From: Halichondria panicea | Lineage: Eukaryota; Porifera; Demospongiae; Suberitida; Halichondriidae | Reading direction: 5' to 3' | Assembly (NCBI RefSeq): GCF_963675165.1 | Contig: NC_087390.1 | Span: 475,001-539,000 of the forward strand | Length of the DNA stretch: 64,000 nt | Shown here: positions 11,641 through 23,025 of the stretch, in pieces | Position numbering within the stretch: the first letter of the stretch is position 1 | Layout: each line of letters starts with the position of its first letter | Made by a program: the position numbers and the translations under genes | Notes under the pieces: model-generated | What the model was told of the DNA's origin: nothing | The model's input: only the letters and a program-made list of their open reading frames with translations | Databases searched by the model: none

Positions 11641-14600
11641 TCAGTGAATCATCTCCTCTGAGAGCTTGGCCAGTCCAAACAAATCCTCTTCTTCTATTCC
11701 TCTTTGAAACGCCCTCTCTAATCCTTCGTCTTCTTCGTCCGACGAGCTCTGTGCACTGTCGCGATGTCGTGCCCATTTGGACGCAACTTCTTGTCGTTCT
11801 TCAGACCTCGATCGACTTCGCCTCCTATTCCTACGCTCACGTCGCGGTGATCTACGATCTGGAGAGCTGCGTCTCCTTCGAGATCTGTCAGGCGAATCAC
11901 CGCTAACAGATCCACCACGATAGCGCCGCCTCCTCTCTCGTGAAGTATCATCTCTTTCCCTTGACTTAGACGTACGGTTTCCAGTCTCTAGCATGTCAGA
12001 ATTGTCTCGATGGCGAGATATATTTGTGTCCGGACTACGTCTTCTGTGCGGGCTATGAGAGTACTTCCTCTGTCGATCTCTGGATCTGGAACGGGAATAT
12101 CGATCTCTGGATCTGGAACGGGATCGTCTATCCTTGGATCTGGAACGGGACCGTCTCCATGTTGACCGATATCCTCTGCGTTCCCATGGTTCTCTCTGCT
12201 GTGAGTCAAACTGCTTTGGGGGAGTCTTGTAGCGCTGCGTGTGTGTGTGTGGGCGGGGGGTAATCATGACTGATACACGAGGTTCTGTATGCAGTGAATT
12301 TACTAAATAGAAGCGGTGGCCTACTAATTAATATGAAAGCTATGGGGAGGTTTTGAGGTTTCTGGCTGTATTATAGGCAGGTCAGACTGCACATTGGTTC
12401 AGACTCAGTACTCAGTATATACACACACAGTACATGTAGATTGCTGTATACACACAGTCAGCCCACATGTATGCACACTTAATACTAGTACATATAGACG
12501 AGGGACACTGTCAGTACTCACCATGAGCCCTCTGCCCTTCAGCTTCCTACCAGACTGGGACACCTGGAGAATGAGGGCAGAATAGGTACAGTGAAGGCAA
12601 GTATAAAGTGGTAACATTATACAAGAAATTTACTTTAAAAGTTTATATCTACAGTGGCATACAGAGTGAGAATTGTATCTACAAACTAGTACATGTATAA
12701 TAATTCCTACCTGGTGCTTCTTCCTGGGCTTGTACACTTTCTCCACTCTTCTTGTTGTTGTTAAACTGAGAGAAAGTTGCATAATATTTACAAATCACAA
12801 AGCAAATAAAAATTAAGCTACAGCTACAGCTACATGTATTATACACTGTAGTTTTGTCGGACCTACTTCGTATCTTTCTTTCTCTCCTCCCTGACGGGTG
12901 AGGGCGTCCTACTGCGCCGGTATAGCCACGACTTGTTAGCTTCATCCTCTAGTTCGGGAGGAAGGGGAGGCTCCTCCTCATCAACCATCGTGGAGGTCAC
13001 ATGATCATCACCTGACAACACAGAGCTCTCCTCTGAGTCAGAGTCAGACCTGGGAAAAACAATAAACGTACGTACAAATTCACAGGTGTCATATTTTTTT
13101 CAGATTGTGATAATTATTTTTAATACTCACTGTGGAGGCTTCTTTTTCTTTTTCGTTTTCAATTTCTTCTCCCTTCGCCTCTTCTTTCTTTTCTCTTTAT
13201 TTACGACCTTCCCCTTCTTGTGTTTCTTACGTCTCTTGCTCCTCTCATCGCTGGAGCTCTCTTCACTCTCAATCTCAGAGGATGACTCATCATGACTGGT
13301 AGACTCTGCTGACAACTCCACCACTGCTCTCTTCTTGACCTTCTTAGCTGTTTGTAGAAATAACAGAGAGTGTTAGATAACTGGGCGTGTGTTTAGTACG
13401 CTACATTAGTGTAGGCATAGAGACCAGTGCTGGTTACACATACCATAACTATAACGTAGATTGGCCAAGCGCTAAATAAAGCATCTTTGAACGGCCATAA
13501 CTTTAGTTCTGTTGGTTTAATAACGTAAATTCAAACTTGTTAAGATGGTGTCTTAAAATCAAAAGTCTATTTTAGGTCTGTTTTTGCAATACCATGAACT
13601 ATAGCCCATGGTATTTTCCAGAAATTATGGCGCGTTCCAAATTTGAGAATTAAACATTCCATCTGAAAGAGCTTTTTTTAAGCTTTCAGAAAATTATAAA
13701 ATCGTTAACATTGGACAATCGAAACTCTATTTAAAGAGCCGATTCTAGTAATAAGGATTGGAGGTATCAAAGGAAGAATTGGAGACAATTGGAATGCAAT
13801 TAAAGTCCTCTGGGAAGGCAGTTAATTACGACCTTTTGACCCTGATAATCATGCATTGAGGAAATGACCTCTCACCTTTAGAGACTCGTACCAGCTCCCC
13901 TGAGTTGACAATCCTGACGTCAGCGTAGGGTCGATGGTTCGTGTCCACCTTCTGATTCTCCATCTCTGTCACAAACTGTACTCCACTGATCACATGACCA
14001 AACACCACGTGAATGCCGTCAAGGTGGGGGGCAGGACGAGTGGTACTATGAGAGGGTGGGGGGTAAGAATATAATTACTGTTATAACGACACTGGTATAC
14101 AAACTACATTCTGTAGACTGTATACTGGGCATTCGTTCAACTAGAAAACGGTGAGTTTCGTGAAATTTTGTGTAGGTCAGCTTGCCAACGAAAATAACGA
14201 ATATTTTACTTCATGAAAATTACCCGCTATACGGTATACAAGATGAACATACACAGCTGCAAACACAACTATCAGACTTCAAGCTCAGGGCAATAATTAT
14301 CTATGGAGACAATTACAGAGGCTTTACACACCTACAGATCTAGACCTATACATAGGGGGATAAGAAACATTCAATTTACACTAGAGCACTAAAGTGCAAA
14401 CCCTCGGCTGGTGACATGATTAGGTCTCCTCTGCCAGATGTTTTAATTCCGGATGGTAGCATTTCATACTATAATTATAAGTGCAGCTAAGATGGTAGTC
14501 ACACACACACACACAGATATTATCCGCCCAATCTCTCACATGAAGAACTGAGATCCGTTGGTGTTGGGTCCCTTGTTGGCCATTGAGAGCAGGAATGGTT

Positions 14601-15246
14601 TCTCGTGTTTGTGCTGGAACGCCTCATCCTTGAACATGCCACCATAGATGGACTCCCCACCCGTTCCATCACCTGTGTGAGGTGTGTGTGGGGGTGGAGG
14701 TGTGTGTGTGGGTGTGTGTGTGGAGGGGGGATGAAACACAAAGATTGTCCAATTGTCTTCGGGAAAACTACTGAAGATGTGTAGTACCCTTGTGTGTACA
14801 TGTAATTAACTTACGACTAAAAAAATTTAAGCATCGTATTTTTTCACACTTAGGTACATAATACTATCACAAATGACATGATACAATGTCCATACTGACC
14901 GCAGCTGAAGTCTCCTCCCTGTACAATGAATCCCTTCACTATACGGTGGATGGGTGTGCCCTTGTAGTGTAGTGGCTTGAACGTGCTCTTGCCCTCCCCC
15001 CTCTCACCCGTACACAGACACCGAAAGTTCTCCGTTGTCTTGGGAACCACATTACTATATAACTCAAACACAACCCGCCCAGCTGAACAAGAGAGGAAGA
15101 AATACTTTTACGACAGTCGCATATTAAAATGTCTACTAGATCTAGTACAGCTTGATTATACAGCCAAACCAACACATCCATAACTTACTTGCCACTCCAT
15201 TGATAGCTATGTCAAAGAAACATCGTGGAAGAGGAGCAGGCATCAT
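11641..15246 (-). CDS. PPIG: SR-rich cyclophilin, PPIG-like peptidyl-prolyl isomerase
   Basis: Nine exons on minus: 15189-15246, 14900-15082, 14540-14672, 13876-14045, 13131-13347, 12867-13049, 12711-12765, 12522-12563, 11641-12234; 544 residues in frame. Residues 1-180 are a cyclophilin domain: [76 protein letters not shown]. The catalytic Arg lies in HRIVKGF, and the divergent-loop [12 protein letters not shown] insert is typical of PPIG/CWC-type cyclophilins. Then follow a Lys/Ser/Glu-rich stretch, an acidic stretch, the [14 protein letters not shown] motif conserved before the RS region in PPIG/NKTR, and a 150-residue RS domain with many SRSRSR/RDR repeats. Role: nuclear-speckle cyclophilin acting on SR splicing factors and the RNA polymerase II tail. 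NKTR is the alternative, but it is much longer. The first two codons are both ATG; I start at the outer one. Several introns end in (CA)n-CAG. Confidence 0.9.
14148..14236. repeat. Partial MITE-like end in PPIG intron 3
   Basis: Right end aaaattacccgctatacggta matches the 825/3064 elements; the left end is degenerate. Contains gtcagcttgccaacgaaaataacg, also found inverted inside 3064-3280. Confidence 0.55.
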
Positions 15247-15520
15247 GAAATTAGGCTATCTTCGAGCTTCATGGAGGGTGTATCTTTTACCACATGGCAG
15301 TTGGGCGTTGCTGTTGGATTGGACTGATACGCCCATCTAGCCCATAATTGTGATCTACCATTGTTTCATTAATGATCTTTACCCTAATAAAGTATCAGAT
15401 TTAGTACACAATGCATTTTCACAACAATTAACACTAGACTACAAGTCAGAAAACAGAGAATCTTGTGCCTTGTTTTTTATTACTTGACCATACGTACAAG
15501 ACCCTCCTCTTTGACCATAC

Positions 15521-17249
15521 TGGCATCATAATAGATACTGTACACTCCGTGGATGTGAAACACTTCCGCCCACTACCAAAAGTCCTGAAACACTCATTGC
15601 AACGGATGACACGGACAGAGTATCCGAGATTTCGTATTAGTATACGGAATCTACTGCACAGATACAGTAAAACTGCGCAGGTGCAAAAATCATTATGGCT
15701 GAAGCTCCAAGTCCAAGCTCTTCCAGCACTACTGATTCTCTATGCAGTGATGAAAGTTTTGAAGAGGTGTTCATGAAGAATGAAAGTGGAGATGGAGAAA
15801 TAATCTTGTTGCCAAAGACTAAGGCTATTACTCCTGGCAAATCAGCTAGATCTAGCTACACTACTGACAGCGGTACCCAAGTCCCAGAAGAAGCTTTGAA
15901 CGGAGACAGTGTTGTAGGGTTTTTCTTCAATTGTCTGTCTAGCATAGGTGAGGAAACAACAATACAGAGATCACCAAGAGGCCAGAAGGTGTTGATTGTA
16001 TTAGCCGAACTCAAAAAGGGTGATCCCAAATACCTCGCTGACATTGCCATCACCCTCCTTTCAAGAGTTTACTCTTGTATTGCTGCTGGAAAGACTTACA
16101 GACTACCATCTATCTCTCAAGCTTGTGTATGGAGGTTATTCCACCAAATGAGAAACTCAGAAGGTGTAAGAACTTTATGGAAGAACTTTATTGCTCTACA
16201 CACTTTCCCTGCAGCCGAATCTAACCTAACCCTCCAACTCCTGCTAGATCAAATGTTGAAAGCAATGTTGAAGAACGAAGCACAAGCCTCGGCTGTCATT
16301 TCTTCTAGTACTGTGCCCCCCCTTTCACCACGAGAGAAAAATGCAGTGCGTTATATGGCTGGTTATGTGGTAATTTCTTTGCTGAGGAAATTCAAGCGCC
16401 CTGTGAAGAAACCCGTTTTACAGGAGAAGTATAGAATTTTTATAACAGTGCTACTCTCTAGAAAGTACCGGTGCTTGTGTGTTTTTCTTGGGTCTATAAA
16501 AATGGGTACGAGCTCCCTTTCGCTTCCTCTTGTGATATGGCATACCTAAAATGTGTATGTTAAAATACATAATTATAATAATTTACTCTGCATGCATTCA
16601 ATACATTTGTTTTTCACCACAAAAAGACACACTTTTTTGAAATGCCAAAACACATACTGAGGGTTTAAACACATTCTCCTGGTATAAGGACATCTATATT
16701 ATTGAATGACCACATCAGTTAAGTAATGGAGCTTTTTGTTGGCAAAATCGCCTAACCACAAGATGAGTACCGTTAAACACCTAAATTTGGCCTATCGCTC
16801 TGCTTGCTGCTAGCCTTATGTATTTCCTTAAGTGCTGAATACATTCTCCTGGTAGTTCACTTCATAGACTAACAGGAAAGCAAGAAGAAATGCCCCAACC
16901 ATACACCCAACCAAAAATCGCCTAACCACAAAGTTATCACTTAGTAAGTTACACGTAAAAATGAGCTCCAAAAGGCTATCCACTAATAATGCAGGCTCAA
17001 TATACACGCTCCATGATAGACTTACCTCCCACCTACGAGACAGAGCAGACCCTCCCCTCAACAGAAGCCTCAAATGTGCAGCTGTGCAAGAAAACAACCC
17101 TAAAAGTGTCCATTTCTGCAGCTGGTTGCCGTTGCAGTGAGTGAACACAAATACTCCGTAATCTACCCGTATACTACCTACGTTTCACATCCACGGAGTG
17201 TACAGTATCTATGGTTTCACATCCACGGAGTGTACAGTATCTATGCTGG
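15521..17249 (+). mobile_element. Non-autonomous or novel DNA element with 31-bp TIRs and 5-bp TSD
   Basis: Left inverted repeat 15531-15561 (atagatactgtacactccgt...) is the exact reverse complement of 17182-17212 and again of 17214-17244, so the right end carries the 31-mer twice in tandem. The insert is flanked by catac at 15516-15520 and 17250-17254. A paralogous unoccupied site exists at 54959-54976 (gaccatacaagaccctcc) with a single catac. This gives a direct before/after comparison: a 1,729-bp insertion with a 5-bp target duplication. It carries one ORF (15695-16549). The superfamily is not clear from the ends. Confidence 0.85.
15695..16549 (+). CDS. Hypothetical protein carried by the TIR element
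   Basis: Uninterrupted 284-residue ORF wholly inside the element at 15521-17249. The N-terminus is Ser-rich and low complexity (SPSSSSTTDSLCSDESFEEV). Residues about 75-200 are helical (FFFNCLSSIGEE, KVLIVLAELKKGDPKYLADI, SRVYSCIAAGKTYRL). Residues about 225-250 read REKNAVRYMAGYVVISLLRK, which resembles a motif seen in many uncharacterised cnidarian and sponge proteins of probable transposon origin. The last 25 residues look like read-through into non-coding sequence, so a downstream exon may be missing. I see no DDE triad or THAP zinc finger, so the function is unknown: perhaps an accessory protein or the C-terminal half of a transposase. Confidence 0.55.
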   Translation: MAEAPSPSSSSTTDSLCSDESFEEVFMKNESGDGEIILLPKTKAITPGKSARSSYTTDSGTQVPEEALNGDSVVGFFFNCLSSIGEETTIQRSPRGQKVLIVLAELKKGDPKYLADIAITLLSRVYSCIAAGKTYRLPSISQACVWRLFHQMRNSEGVRTLWKNFIALHTFPAAESNLTLQLLLDQMLKAMLKNEAQASAVISSSTVPPLSPREKNAVRYMAGYVVISLLRKFKRPVKKPVLQEKYRIFITVLLSRKYRCLCVFLGSIKMGTSSLSLPLVIWHT

Positions 17250-17355
17250 CATACAAGACCCTCCACGATTTTTGCAACGCTATTCTTTCAATTGTTTCAT
17301 CAACGATCTTTACCGTATATGACAATTTGGCCTCAAGTACGTGCAGTCTTGTTTT

Positions 17356-18335
17356 ATGGCTGAAGTTGCTTCTACTGAACAGCTCCCAGTGAAACTGGGT
17401 CAGGAATACAGAATAAAACTGAGCAAAAGCTTCACCTTCCCCAGGGAGAATGCCTATCACACCATCAAATGTGAGTCAGAGTCGAGTTTCTCCGATTTAC
17501 ACCATACTAAAATATCGCCATGCATACATAGAGTTCATCTCCTTCAGTGAAGGATTATATAAACCAGTATGATAGGAAGACTGTAGTGGCGTATCTCCAC
17601 CCCCTTAGTCTTAATATAAATACATGTATTTTTTTCAGCCGAATTTTACCGAATCATTTTAGTGACTGACATTGATGGCCACTGTATCAGATGACTTGAA
17701 GCCTCTGTCAGTGGATCCCACAAAGCCTGGTAAACTGCGAGTGGCTGATGATGAAGTGAACGTACAACTACCAGTAGTACAGGTGAGGGGATAACTGTAG
17801 CTTAGCTACAATCACTTCCTCCATACCCTGAGGTTGTATCTAGGGAAGTGAGCAGTCACCGTGGTGGTACACTGGGGTACTGTACAACTAGCCCAGCATC
17901 ATAACACTATTTGCTATCTCACAGCAACTGAGCTAGATCTATTAATAGGTTTCTAGGGAGCCAACTTAATAAGCAAGTACATGTAGTTGTGTATAGTTAC
18001 AATTATGAGCTCTCCAATCAGCTATTTTATTGTGAGGCATGTTTGCCAATAGAGAGGTGGTCTCCTAACACAGTCAGGTCCAAACACATAATTATATGCT
18101 ATGGAGATGTTGAGTGGCTGTATTATAGAGGGTGACTGCAATAGACAGGTTTGACTATAACTACAATCATTCTGCCCCCCTCCACTTCCACACAGGCTGA
18201 GTGGACTGATGATGTGGCCCAGTTCAGAGGACCCAAGAAGCCTGTCACTAAAGAGTGTGTGCTCATCATAGACACTGTGTCTGGGGAGGCAGTACTGGAG
18301 AGGATCAGTAACAACATCCAACTCAAGGCCATCAG
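17356..18335 (+). CDS. EAF: ELL-associated factor (EAF), N-terminal exons
   Basis: Three exons recognised: 17356-17470, 17691-17782 and 18196-18335, phases 1/0/2, 115 codons. Exon 1 encodes MAEVASTEQLPVKLGQEYRI and FPRENAYHTIK, matching the EAF1/2 start (LGESFE...FHTIRYDFKP). Exon 2 starts in mid-Tyr to read YDLKPLSVDPTKPGKL; exon 3 has FRGPKKPVTKECVLIIDTVS and ends QLKAIR. EAF partners ELL in the super elongation complex that promotes RNA polymerase II elongation. The conserved ELL-binding domain is essentially all here. The downstream Ser/Asp-rich part and the stop are not found; sequence after 18335 is repetitive and then turns into the duplicated carboxypeptidase block, so the gene may be truncated or its 3' exons displaced. 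The promoter, exon 1 and intron 1 of this gene were copied to 26750 and 45700. Confidence 0.85.
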
Positions 18336-19875
18336 GTTATTAGTAGGACACTCAGGCAGAGTCAAGTGTATTATGTGTGTACACTAACCACTAGGACACC
18401 CTCTATAATTATTACAGCCCAGGTTAATGGAGTTGCTTGCTTACAATTATAGACAAAATCTACTGTAGCAAAAGTCACTAAGGGCACCAAAGTGTAATAG
18501 CTCCCCAATGGTTTGGGGACTCTTTTAGCTGCCATAACTTGAATTCTGTGGATCCAATTTCAACGATTTTATGATTTTCTGAAGGCTTAGAAAAAGACCT
18601 TTCAAATGGTGTCCTCAAAGTTCAAATTTAAGAGATTAAAATATTTGCCAATTTGGCAATACCATGGATTATTGGGTCTAAAGGCGAAAAATGACAAATT
18701 CTGGCCCCAACGAAACTTTGAATGTCAACACATAATTTGAAAGGTCTCTTTCTAAGCTTTCAGAAAATCATAAAAATTTTGACATTGGATCACTAGTACT
18801 AATATTATGGCTGTTGAAAGATACATGTATGTATTACAACCCCCCTCTGTTTATTCAATGGTTCGGAGACTCTTTCATCTGCCATAACTTGAATTCCGTG
18901 TATCCAATTTCAACGATTTTCTGATTTTCTGAAAACTTAGAAATAGACCTTTCAAATGGTGTCATCAAAGTTCATATTTAAGAGATAAAAGTTTTTACCA
19001 ATTTGGCAATACCATGGACAATAGCCCATGGTCCAAAGGCGAAAGATAACAAATTACGACCCCAACGAAGGTTTGGATTTAAACACATAATTTGAACGGT
19101 CTCTTTGTACGCTTTCAGAAAATCATAAAAATGTTGACATTCGATCACCAGTACTGAAGTTATGGCTGTTGAAAGATACATGTATATTTAACTACAACCC
19201 CCCTCCGTTTATTCAATGGTTTGGGGGCTCTTTCATCTGCCATAACTTGAATTCCGGGTATCCAATTTCAACGCTTTTCTGATTTTCTGAAAGCTTAGAA
19301 AGAGACTTTTCATATTTGAGAGATAAAAAAGTATTTGTCAATTCTTATTTCTGCTGCTACCCCTCACACACACACACACACACATCTATATAATAGTTAG
19401 ACACTGTTTTGGAGGTATCTATGGGATTTAGAAGCCCAAAGGCACTGATTTAGTATCCCAAGCGTAGCGAGGGTACTACAAGTGGCTGAGGGCTTCTAAA
19501 TCACATGGACACCGATAAAAAAAGTGTCTAACTCATTTAGATACTAGTGCGCATGCCTAAACCTTGCCCTCGATGCTTGACTACAATACAATTACTTCGC
19601 AACAGAATACTAGGTATATATACTAAGTAAATTGCAGGTATACTAAGTCCCATAGTATATCAGCTCTGAGGCACTTTTCCCATGTACTTCCCATGTAGAT
19701 CTTATCTACTAGTGTCTAATTAATGCCTGTTCCCCATTCCCAACACTTCCATCGCCACCACAAAGCCTCTAGACAATTCCTGAGGTTTATTATCATAAAA
19801 TCACCTCAACCAAGCAACCTACATTATATAGATAAGACACCCACACACACACACACACACACACATGCACACACG

Positions 19876-19922
<47 letters not shown>
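18336..19922. repeat. Tandem dispersed repeats between EAF and CPVL exons
   Basis: 18520-19330 holds three head-to-tail copies (starting about 18519, 18861 and 19219) of a roughly 345-bp unit with the text ctgccataacttgaattccg, tctgattttctgaaagctta and accatggac. Divergent single copies lie in PPIG intron 4 (13480-13760), formin intron (58455-58720) and at 35770, 47290 and 62640. (CA)n tracts at 19365-19383 and 19842-19920 follow. No exon is supported. Confidence 0.7.
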
Positions 19923-19923
<1 letters not shown>

Positions 19924-22704
19924 GACGGACGCAAGTGATGATAAATGTGTACGCTGACCTTGTGTTCCAGTTTGGAATGGCTGACGAGGACCAAGCCGCT
20001 TACATTTATTCAAGGACCAACACGGCTATGCAGTACATCAAAGCTGAACGGTTTTACGATGGCTTCAAGGTACACACACTATACACAGCATCAGAACTCT
20101 AGTCACAGAGGCAACTCTAGTACTCAGTACCTGTACAGGAACCAACTACTGAAGCCACTGACTAACTACAATGTATGTGCATCACGTACCCCCTCTCGTC
20201 CACCAGGGTTCAGTACCTAGCAGTTAGTGAACATTGTAGCCAGCTCTGTGCTTGTCTAAGCTATTACTCAACGCAGCTGTTACGGTTTATTCGGTGGCCA
20301 ATTCACAGAAGCTCAGCATCCAAAATCCATTTCACATTCTCAAAGTAGGTATAACATGTTTGTGCCGACTGTTGCAGATTTTTGATGCTCTGCTCAACGG
20401 AGATCTGATACCGTATCCTACGTACTTGTACAACATCACTGGATCTACCAACTACTACAACATTCTCAGGACCTCGCTAGGCACACGTATGTTGATAGAG
20501 TATGTCAGAAAGTGTTGGATAGAAGTATACAGTCCTGTTTGGAGTGGTATATACTCTTTTTACCTATACGTAGTGTACTGAACATTCTACTGTATTATTT
20601 ATCTTATGTTGGTACATACTTAACCAGTGTTTGGTTAAAGGGCTCTTGTTTGAGTAGCTAATTGAATTTGGGAATCTGTACAAGTTAAGTTGTGTGTATG
20701 GATTAAATTTGGGGAAGTCCTGGACTATACAATTATCTCTATAGTGGTCATGTACTGTGTTAGAGGACATTGAGAAGCTGTGTGCATGGCAAATAATGGC
20801 AAGAAAAATTAGCAGTAATACATGCTGCCCCCTCCCCTAAGCCATAGTCTAGCCTGCCACCCTGTTTGAACTTTACACTGGGGGAAACACTGACTTAAGT
20901 ATTGTAGGGTGTTGTTGAAATGTCATGCCCTGGGGTGATTGGTTTCTCCCTGTGTGTATACTTGTGTAAGGAAACCAATCTATAGCTGTCACCCCTTGCA
21001 AGGGCAGACCAACAGTGGCTATAATAAAGAGGTGGCCTGGTTAAAACACATGCTATGGAGACTCTGAAGCTTGTTAACCTGGCTGTATTGTAAAGGGTGC
21101 CTGATTATTGGCTGACCACAATAGACAAGTTTCACTGCATTTAATTTAGTTACAGTATAAGAACTGTAGAGGGCAATTGCTGACATTTCGGTCATTCAAA
21201 TTGATTATTTAAGACAGTTCTTCACATGCAATATTTCTTATTCGTCCAGCCTCCCCTGATTTTAACTACTACGTTCCCTTCATCAACACCACTGACATCA
21301 GACGAGCCATTCACGTCGGCAGTCTCAGCAATGGCTATCACGCTGAGGTGGACAGATTAAAGGTTGCTAGTTTTGTATATGTTCTTACCTCCTCCCCCCC
21401 CACACACACACACACACATTTCTTGTTCTCACCCCCCCCCCCCCACACACACACACACATTTCTTGTTCTTACCTCCCCCCCACACACACACACACATTT
21501 CTTGTGCACACACACATTTCTTGTTCTCCCCCCCCCCCACACACACACACACACATTTCTTGTTCTTACCTCCCCCCCACACACACACACATTTCTTTTT
21601 CTCACCCCTCCCCCCACACACACACACACACATTTCTTGTTCTCTTCCCCCCCCCACACACACATACACACACACATTTCTTGTTCTCCCCCCCACACAC
21701 ACACACACATTTCTTGTTCTCACCCCCCCCCCACACACACACATTTCTTGTTCTTACCTCCCCCCCCCACACACACACACATTTCTTGTTCTCCCCCCCC
21801 CCCCCCACACACACACACATATCTCTTGTTCTTACTTCCCCCCCACACATACATTTCTTGTTCTTACCCCCCCCCCCCATACACACACACACACATTTCT
21901 TGTTCTCCCCCCCCACACACACACATTTCTTGTTCTCACCCCCTCCCCCCCCACATACACACACATTTCTTGTTCTCATCCCTCCCCCACACACACACAC
22001 ACATTTCTTGTTCTCACCCCCCCCACACACACACACACACACACACATTTCTTGTTCTCCCCCCCCCCACACACACATTTCTTGTTCCCACCCCCCCCCC
22101 CCCACACACACACATTTCTTGTTCTCACCCCCCCCCCCACACACACACACACATTTCTTGTTCTCACCCCCACCCCACACACACCCACATATTCTTCTTC
22201 TCACCCCCCCCCACACACACCCACATATTCTTGTTCTCACCCCCCACACACACACACATATTCTTGTTCTCACCCCCCCCAAACACACACACACACATCT
22301 CTTGTTCTTACCCCCCCCCCACACACACACATTTCTTGTTCTCACCCCCCCCCCACACACACACACATTTCTTGTTCTCACCCCCACCCCACACACCCCA
22401 CACACACACACATATTCTTGTTCTCACCCCCCCCACACACACACACATATTCTTGTTCTCACCCCCCCCACACACACACATTAAAGTAGATTAAAGGTTT
22501 CTAATTTTGTTATGTTCGGGTTAACCCTAACCCTAACCCCCACACACATTTCTCCCTTCACAGATAGGAGATGATGTTGCCGGGTATGTGAGGACAGTGA
22601 ACAAGTTTATGCAGGTGGTCGTGAGAGGGGGTGGGCACATTCTCCCGTTTGACCAGCCGGAGAGAACACTCAACCTCATCCAGAACTTTGTGAACATGCA
22701 ATAG
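19923..22704 (+). pseudogene. CPVL: Serine carboxypeptidase CPVL-like, C-terminal exons, copy 1
   Basis: Four exons stay in frame: 19923-20069, 20378-20480, 21250-21362, 22564-22704; 167 residues plus stop. They read RTQVMINVYADLVFQFGMAD (post-GNGxTDP helix), PYPTYLYNITGS, FNYYVPFINTTDIRRAIHVG (lid/S10 family block) and GYVRTVNKFMQVVVRGGGHI, ending in LPFDQPER. The GGGHILP block holds the catalytic His of S10 serine carboxypeptidases. No exon with the nucleophile (GESYAG) or the catalytic Asp segment (NGxxD) is present here or upstream; the last intron holds a 1.1-kb minisatellite where the Asp exon should be. Exon 2 ends at a GC donor where copies 2 and 3 have GT. In-frame but catalytically incomplete: a duplicated 3' fragment. 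It could be transcribed, but no start is visible. Confidence 0.75.
21391..22486. repeat. 1.1-kb (CA)n-TTTCTTGTTCTCA-(C)n minisatellite
   Basis: About 30 units of roughly 33-40 bp: (CA)4-10, then tttcttgttctcacc or variants, then C8-14. It is open in all three + frames and in minus frames for over 300 codons, because the unit contains no stop in any phase. Shorter arrays sit at the same intron position in copies 2 (37675-38412) and 3 (49143-49467). Confidence 0.95.
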
Positions 22705-23025
22705 CCTATTATAATTATGTTGTCTGGAAATGATCATGCTTCAAGTATAAGGATAAAAATGAAATCTATAATTATAGTCGTGTCATTTAATATGTTGTTT
22801 GAAGAGAAGATTTTAATTACCAAATCAACGAAACGATGAAAAACAATTGCTATTAGAGACATAAATAATTATGGAGTGTATAATTATTGTATAGAGTTTA
22901 TACTCTCTGCCCAATGGTACACAAAAATATACTGTACATGTATAAGAAAGATAGCCACCGATTGGGAAGACTTATAAGATTTAGTATACAAACTAGACCA
23001 TAACATAAAACAGGAGTCATATCAT
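22705..23025. other. Spacer between CPVL-like exons and NLR1 stop
   Basis: Convergent 3' ends. Highly similar sequence occurs at 38544-38877 and 49666-49986. AT-rich; presumably the 3' UTR of both genes. No coding potential seen. Confidence 0.6.

Noticed and set aside
16828-17148. Minus-strand hydrophobic 106-codon reading frame inside the TIR element
   Set aside because: No recognisable domain or splice partners; it overlaps short internal repeats (cgcctaaccacaa twice).
20252-20581. 109-codon reading frame spanning the CPVL exon 2 region, with sisters at 36478 and 48002
   Set aside because: Only the part from the acceptor (20378) onward matches carboxypeptidase; the rest is intron read-through.
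21391-22486. Possible CRISPR-like repeat/spacer array
   Set aside because: The spacers are themselves simple repeats of variable length, and the genome is clearly eukaryotic.
21348-22494. Long Pro/His/Thr-repeat reading frames of more than 340 codons
   Set aside because: They are translations of the (CA)n/(C)n minisatellite in an intron; equal-length frames exist in several phases and on both strands.
22505-22540. Telomere-like ggttaaccctaaccctaacc
   Set aside because: Only two or three CCCTAA units beside a C-rich minisatellite; copy 3 has fewer. More likely drift of the array than a telomere remnant.
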